Part shown: one piece after another, positions 19,787-21,586 of the stretch
Layout: each line of letters begins with the position of its first letter
How positions within the stretch are numbered: position 1 is the stretch's first letter
The notes under the pieces: generated by a model
Told to the model about the DNA's origin: nothing
The model's database searches: none
What the model saw: only the letters and a program-made list of their open reading frames with translations
Program-made: the position numbers and the translations under genes
Assembly (NCBI GenBank): GCA_964501525.1
Contig: CAZCSI010000008.1
Span: forward strand, 1-21,586
Reading direction: 5' to 3'
DNA length: 21,586 nucleotides
DNA from: CAYLVJ01 sp964501525
GTDB taxonomy: Bacteria; Patescibacteriota; Minisyncoccia; Minisyncoccales; CAYTKG01

Positions 19787-20491
19787 ATGGAAAAGACAGA
19801 AAAAACAACTAAATTTGGGATAGATTTGGAGGAGATGGCTAAAGCCGGAGTTCAGTTCGGACATAAACCTTCCAAGCTGCACCCGCGTATGGAAAAATAT
19901 ATTTGGCGTAAAAAAGGTACGGTTTACTTGATTGACCTGGAAAAAACAAAAGAAAAATTGATAGAAGCGCTGGAGTACATACAGGAAGTTTCTAAAAAAG
20001 GAGGTGTTATTCTTTTCGTGGGCACCAGAATACAGCACAAAGACCTGGTCAGGGAAGCAGCTGAAGAAACAGGACTCCCTTACGTAACAGAAAGATGGCT
20101 TGGGGGACTATTAACTAACTTTAAGGTGATAAAAGACAGGGTTGAATATTTTAAGGATTTCAGAGAGAAGATTAATTCAGAAGAGTTTGAGAAATACTCT
20201 AAAAAAGAACAGATGGATATGAAAAGAGAGCTTGCCAACCTGGAGAGAAAATTCGGAGGCATAGAAGATTTGAAAAACAAGCCGGATGTTATTTTTGTCT
20301 GCGATTTAAGTAAAGATGACCTTGCCCTGCGTGAGGCGAGAAAAAAAGATATCCCGGTAGTTGCTCTTTGCGACACTGATGTTGATCCGACTTATGTTGA
20401 TTATCCTGTTCCAGCCAACGAAGATGCTATTTCCTCGGTAAAATACATACTGGATAAAGTGAAAGAAGCTATTTTAAAAGTTCAATCATGA
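19787..20491 (+). CDS. rpsB: 30S ribosomal protein S2
   Basis: S2 binds the 30S head-body junction with S1. The 234-residue protein shows the family motifs EMAKAGVQFGHKPSKLHPRM, YLIDLEKT, ILFVGTRIQHKDLV, ERWLGGLLTNF, VIFVCDL and VVALCDTDVDPTYVDYPVPANEDA. Length is normal. The start is ATG 19787, with no Shine-Dalgarno site and a -10-like TATAAA ending 9 bases upstream. The stop overlaps the tsf ATG (ATGA at 20488), the classic rpsB-tsf operon. Autoregulation by S2 through the leader is known in some bacteria, and the inverted repeat upstream is a candidate site, but that is inference. Confidence 0.97.
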   Translation: MEKTEKTTKFGIDLEEMAKAGVQFGHKPSKLHPRMEKYIWRKKGTVYLIDLEKTKEKLIEALEYIQEVSKKGGVILFVGTRIQHKDLVREAAEETGLPYVTERWLGGLLTNFKVIKDRVEYFKDFREKINSEEFEKYSKKEQMDMKRELANLERKFGGIEDLKNKPDVIFVCDLSKDDLALREARKKDIPVVALCDTDVDPTYVDYPVPANEDAISSVKYILDKVKEAILKVQS

Positions 20492-21075
20492 TTGAGGTTG
20501 AAAAAATAAAAAAGTTAAGAGAGGAGATTGAACTTTCCATTGCCGAATGCAAAAAGGCGTTGGAAAAGACAGGTGGAGATGTTGAAAAAGCGAAAGCCCT
20601 GCTCGTTGAAGAGCAGAGCCGGCTGGCGTCTAAAAGAAAAGGAAGAAAAGCAGAAGAAGGGATTATCGCCAGTTATATTCACAATAACAAAAAAGTGGGG
20701 GTGCTGGTTGACCTGAGGAGCGAGACCGACTTTGTGGCCAGGTCTTCGAAGTTTGAAGAGTTAGCTCATCTGTTGAATCTGCAGATCGCTGCTATGAATC
20801 CCCGGTTTGTCACCAAACAGGATGTGAGCCAAGAGCTTCTAAAGAAAAAGATGGACAAATGGCGCTCCGAGTACGAGAAAGAAGATAAACCCGAAAGCGT
20901 AATTGAAGAAATAGTAAAAGGTAAGATTGAAAAGTTTTATCAGGAGGCTTGTCTGCTTGAACAAACATTTATTAAAGACGAAACAAAAACCGTGAGAGAT
21001 ATAATCGATTCTTATGTGGCCGAGTTCGGTGAAAATATTGTGGTAGAAAGGTTTACAAGGTACGAGATAGGATAA
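20488..21075 (+). CDS. tsf: Elongation factor Ts
   Basis: EF-Ts exchanges GDP for GTP on EF-Tu. The 195-residue protein is much shorter than the E. coli factor (283), a form common in minimal or reduced genomes. The N-terminal UBA-like domain (IKKLREEIELSIAECKKALE) and the key SETDFVAR motif (78-85), which inserts into EF-Tu, are intact. A single core subdomain follows, ending FGENIVVERFTRYEIG. It overlaps rpsB by 4 bp and is followed after 3 bases by a small membrane protein gene. Confidence 0.96.
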   Translation: MIEVEKIKKLREEIELSIAECKKALEKTGGDVEKAKALLVEEQSRLASKRKGRKAEEGIIASYIHNNKKVGVLVDLRSETDFVARSSKFEELAHLLNLQIAAMNPRFVTKQDVSQELLKKKMDKWRSEYEKEDKPESVIEEIVKGKIEKFYQEACLLEQTFIKDETKTVRDIIDSYVAEFGENIVVERFTRYEIG

Positions 21076-21078
21076 ACC

Positions 21079-21462
21079 ATGAAAGATATTATTGCCTTAT
21101 CTTTTGTAGTGGGGAGTTTGACCGGGATGGGGTTTATTGTCTTAAGAAAGATTCCTGAATTAAAAAAGATAGAGGCCTCATCAGTTTCTATTTTTAGTTT
21201 TACGAGAAAGCTTTGGGGTTCTTTCAAGGGTAAACTGAAAAACTGGCATGAAAAAATCTCGGAATTATTTTCCTGGAATACGATTCTTCAAAAAATACTT
21301 TCCCAGATAAGAGTCACCGCTCTCCGTGTAGAAAGGAAAACCGGTCAATGGCTTTCCAGGGCCAGGGAAAGAACTCGTAATAAAAAAGAAAGAGAAGCTT
21401 ATTGGGAAAAACTCTCCGGATTGGCTGCAGAAGATTCGTTTGAAGAGAAAAAGCCGAGGTAG
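21079..21462 (+). CDS. Small single-span membrane protein with basic cytoplasmic tail
   Basis: A 127-residue protein with one N-terminal hydrophobic helix (about residues 4-22, IIALSFVVGSLTGMGFIVL). A long charged and mostly helical tail follows (KLWGSFKGKLKNWHEKISEL, VERKTGQWLSRARERTRNKK). No catalytic motif and no known family. Its start is 3 bases after tsf, so it is probably cotranscribed with rpsB-tsf. The last codons and the TAG stop lie inside the tRNA-Thr gene (10 bases of overlap), an unusual arrangement that means RNA processing would cut the mRNA at its end. Confidence 0.65.
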   Translation: MKDIIALSFVVGSLTGMGFIVLRKIPELKKIEASSVSIFSFTRKLWGSFKGKLKNWHEKISELFSWNTILQKILSQIRVTALRVERKTGQWLSRARERTRNKKEREAYWEKLSGLAAEDSFEEKKPR

Positions 21463-21524
21463 CTCAATGGTAGAGCAATGGTTTTGTAAACCATAGGTTG
21501 GAGGTTCAATTCCTCTCCTCGGCT
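21453..21524 (+). tRNA. tRNA-Thr (anticodon TGT)
   Basis: A 72-base cloverleaf: acceptor GCCGAGG/CCTCGGC, D arm GCTC..GAGC, anticodon stem ATGGT/ACCAT with loop TTTGTAA (anticodon TGT, reads ACA), 5-base variable loop, and T arm GGAGG/CCTCT with loop TTCAATT. The discriminator base is T. CCA is not encoded (CAT follows), so it must be added after transcription. The T loop is TTCAATT, as expected. Confidence 0.95.
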
Positions 21525-21536
21525 CATAGGCTCGGG

Positions 21537-21564
21537 TTGACAAGCTTTGTAAAGTTGCTATAAT
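21537..21564 (+). promoter_or_regulatory. Strong promoter leading out of the window
   Basis: TTGACA (21537-21542), a 16-bp spacer and TGC-TATAAT (21559-21564), with both hexamers perfect and an extended -10. Its target lies beyond the window end; no gene is recognisable in the last 22 bases. Confidence 0.75.
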
Positions 21565-21586
21565 GAATGCAGATATATGGAAGGCA

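Noticed and set aside
1..21586. CRISPR array, transposon or prophage
   Set aside because: No spaced repeat array, transposase, integrase or phage structural gene was seen. The only tandem repeats are short (23 and 29 bp).

Overview
The window looks like bacterial chromosome from a Candidate Phyla Radiation (Patescibacteria) genome, most likely a parcubacterium-like lineage. That is an inference from gene content and style. The informational proteins are short (EF-Ts about 195 aa, a release factor 1 of 243 aa with no N-terminal domain). There are many ATGA start/stop overlaps, few Shine-Dalgarno sites at large genes, several surface proteins held by one membrane helix, and an EndoQ-type repair nuclease. 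TGA is used as a stop, so the UGA-recoded CPR lineages are unlikely.

Layout: (1) 1-3600, + strand: the 3' end of recO, a membrane-anchored protein with CARDB/DUF11-like repeats, and glycyl-tRNA synthetase. (2) 3694-5965: a small membrane protein, a possibly frameshifted small ORF, a SpoIIM-like membrane protein, and an endonuclease Q-like PHP protein coupled to it by an ATGA overlap. (3) 5966-7107: a 1.1-kb stretch with no large gene, but with five convincing small ORFs (36, 41, 49, 48 and 38 codons), two near-consensus promoters, a 23-bp tandem repeat carrying TTGACA boxes, and several hairpins or terminators. This is the most unusual part of the window. (4) 7189-10531: an APC-type amino acid permease, a membrane-anchored metallophosphoesterase, an Mth938-like protein and a CapA-like protein, tightly packed. 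(5) 10642-11670, - strand: RNA 3'-phosphate cyclase. (6) 11901-13792: a GreA-family factor and a divergent M49 (DPP III-like) metallopeptidase. (7) 13871-15712: a PfkB sugar kinase and a class II fructose-bisphosphate aldolase, a plausible glycolytic pair. (8) 15767-18490: a membrane-anchored Cys-rich protein, a ferredoxin, ribosomal protein L25 and a coiled-coil lytic transglycosylase in one tight run. (9) 18651-19665, - strand: rpmE then prfA, convergent with the run before and divergent from rpsB. (10) 19787-21586: rpsB-tsf, a small membrane protein, tRNA-Thr(TGT), and a strong promoter leading out of the window.

Two kinds of translation start seem to coexist. Several genes (pfkB-like, rpsB, rpmE and the 36- and 49-codon ORFs) begin a few bases after a recognisable -10 box and have no Shine-Dalgarno site, which suggests leaderless or nearly leaderless mRNAs. 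Three of the small ORFs in 6270-7052 instead carry strong AGGAGG-type sites and GC-richer codons, which makes them look like a separate population of genes.
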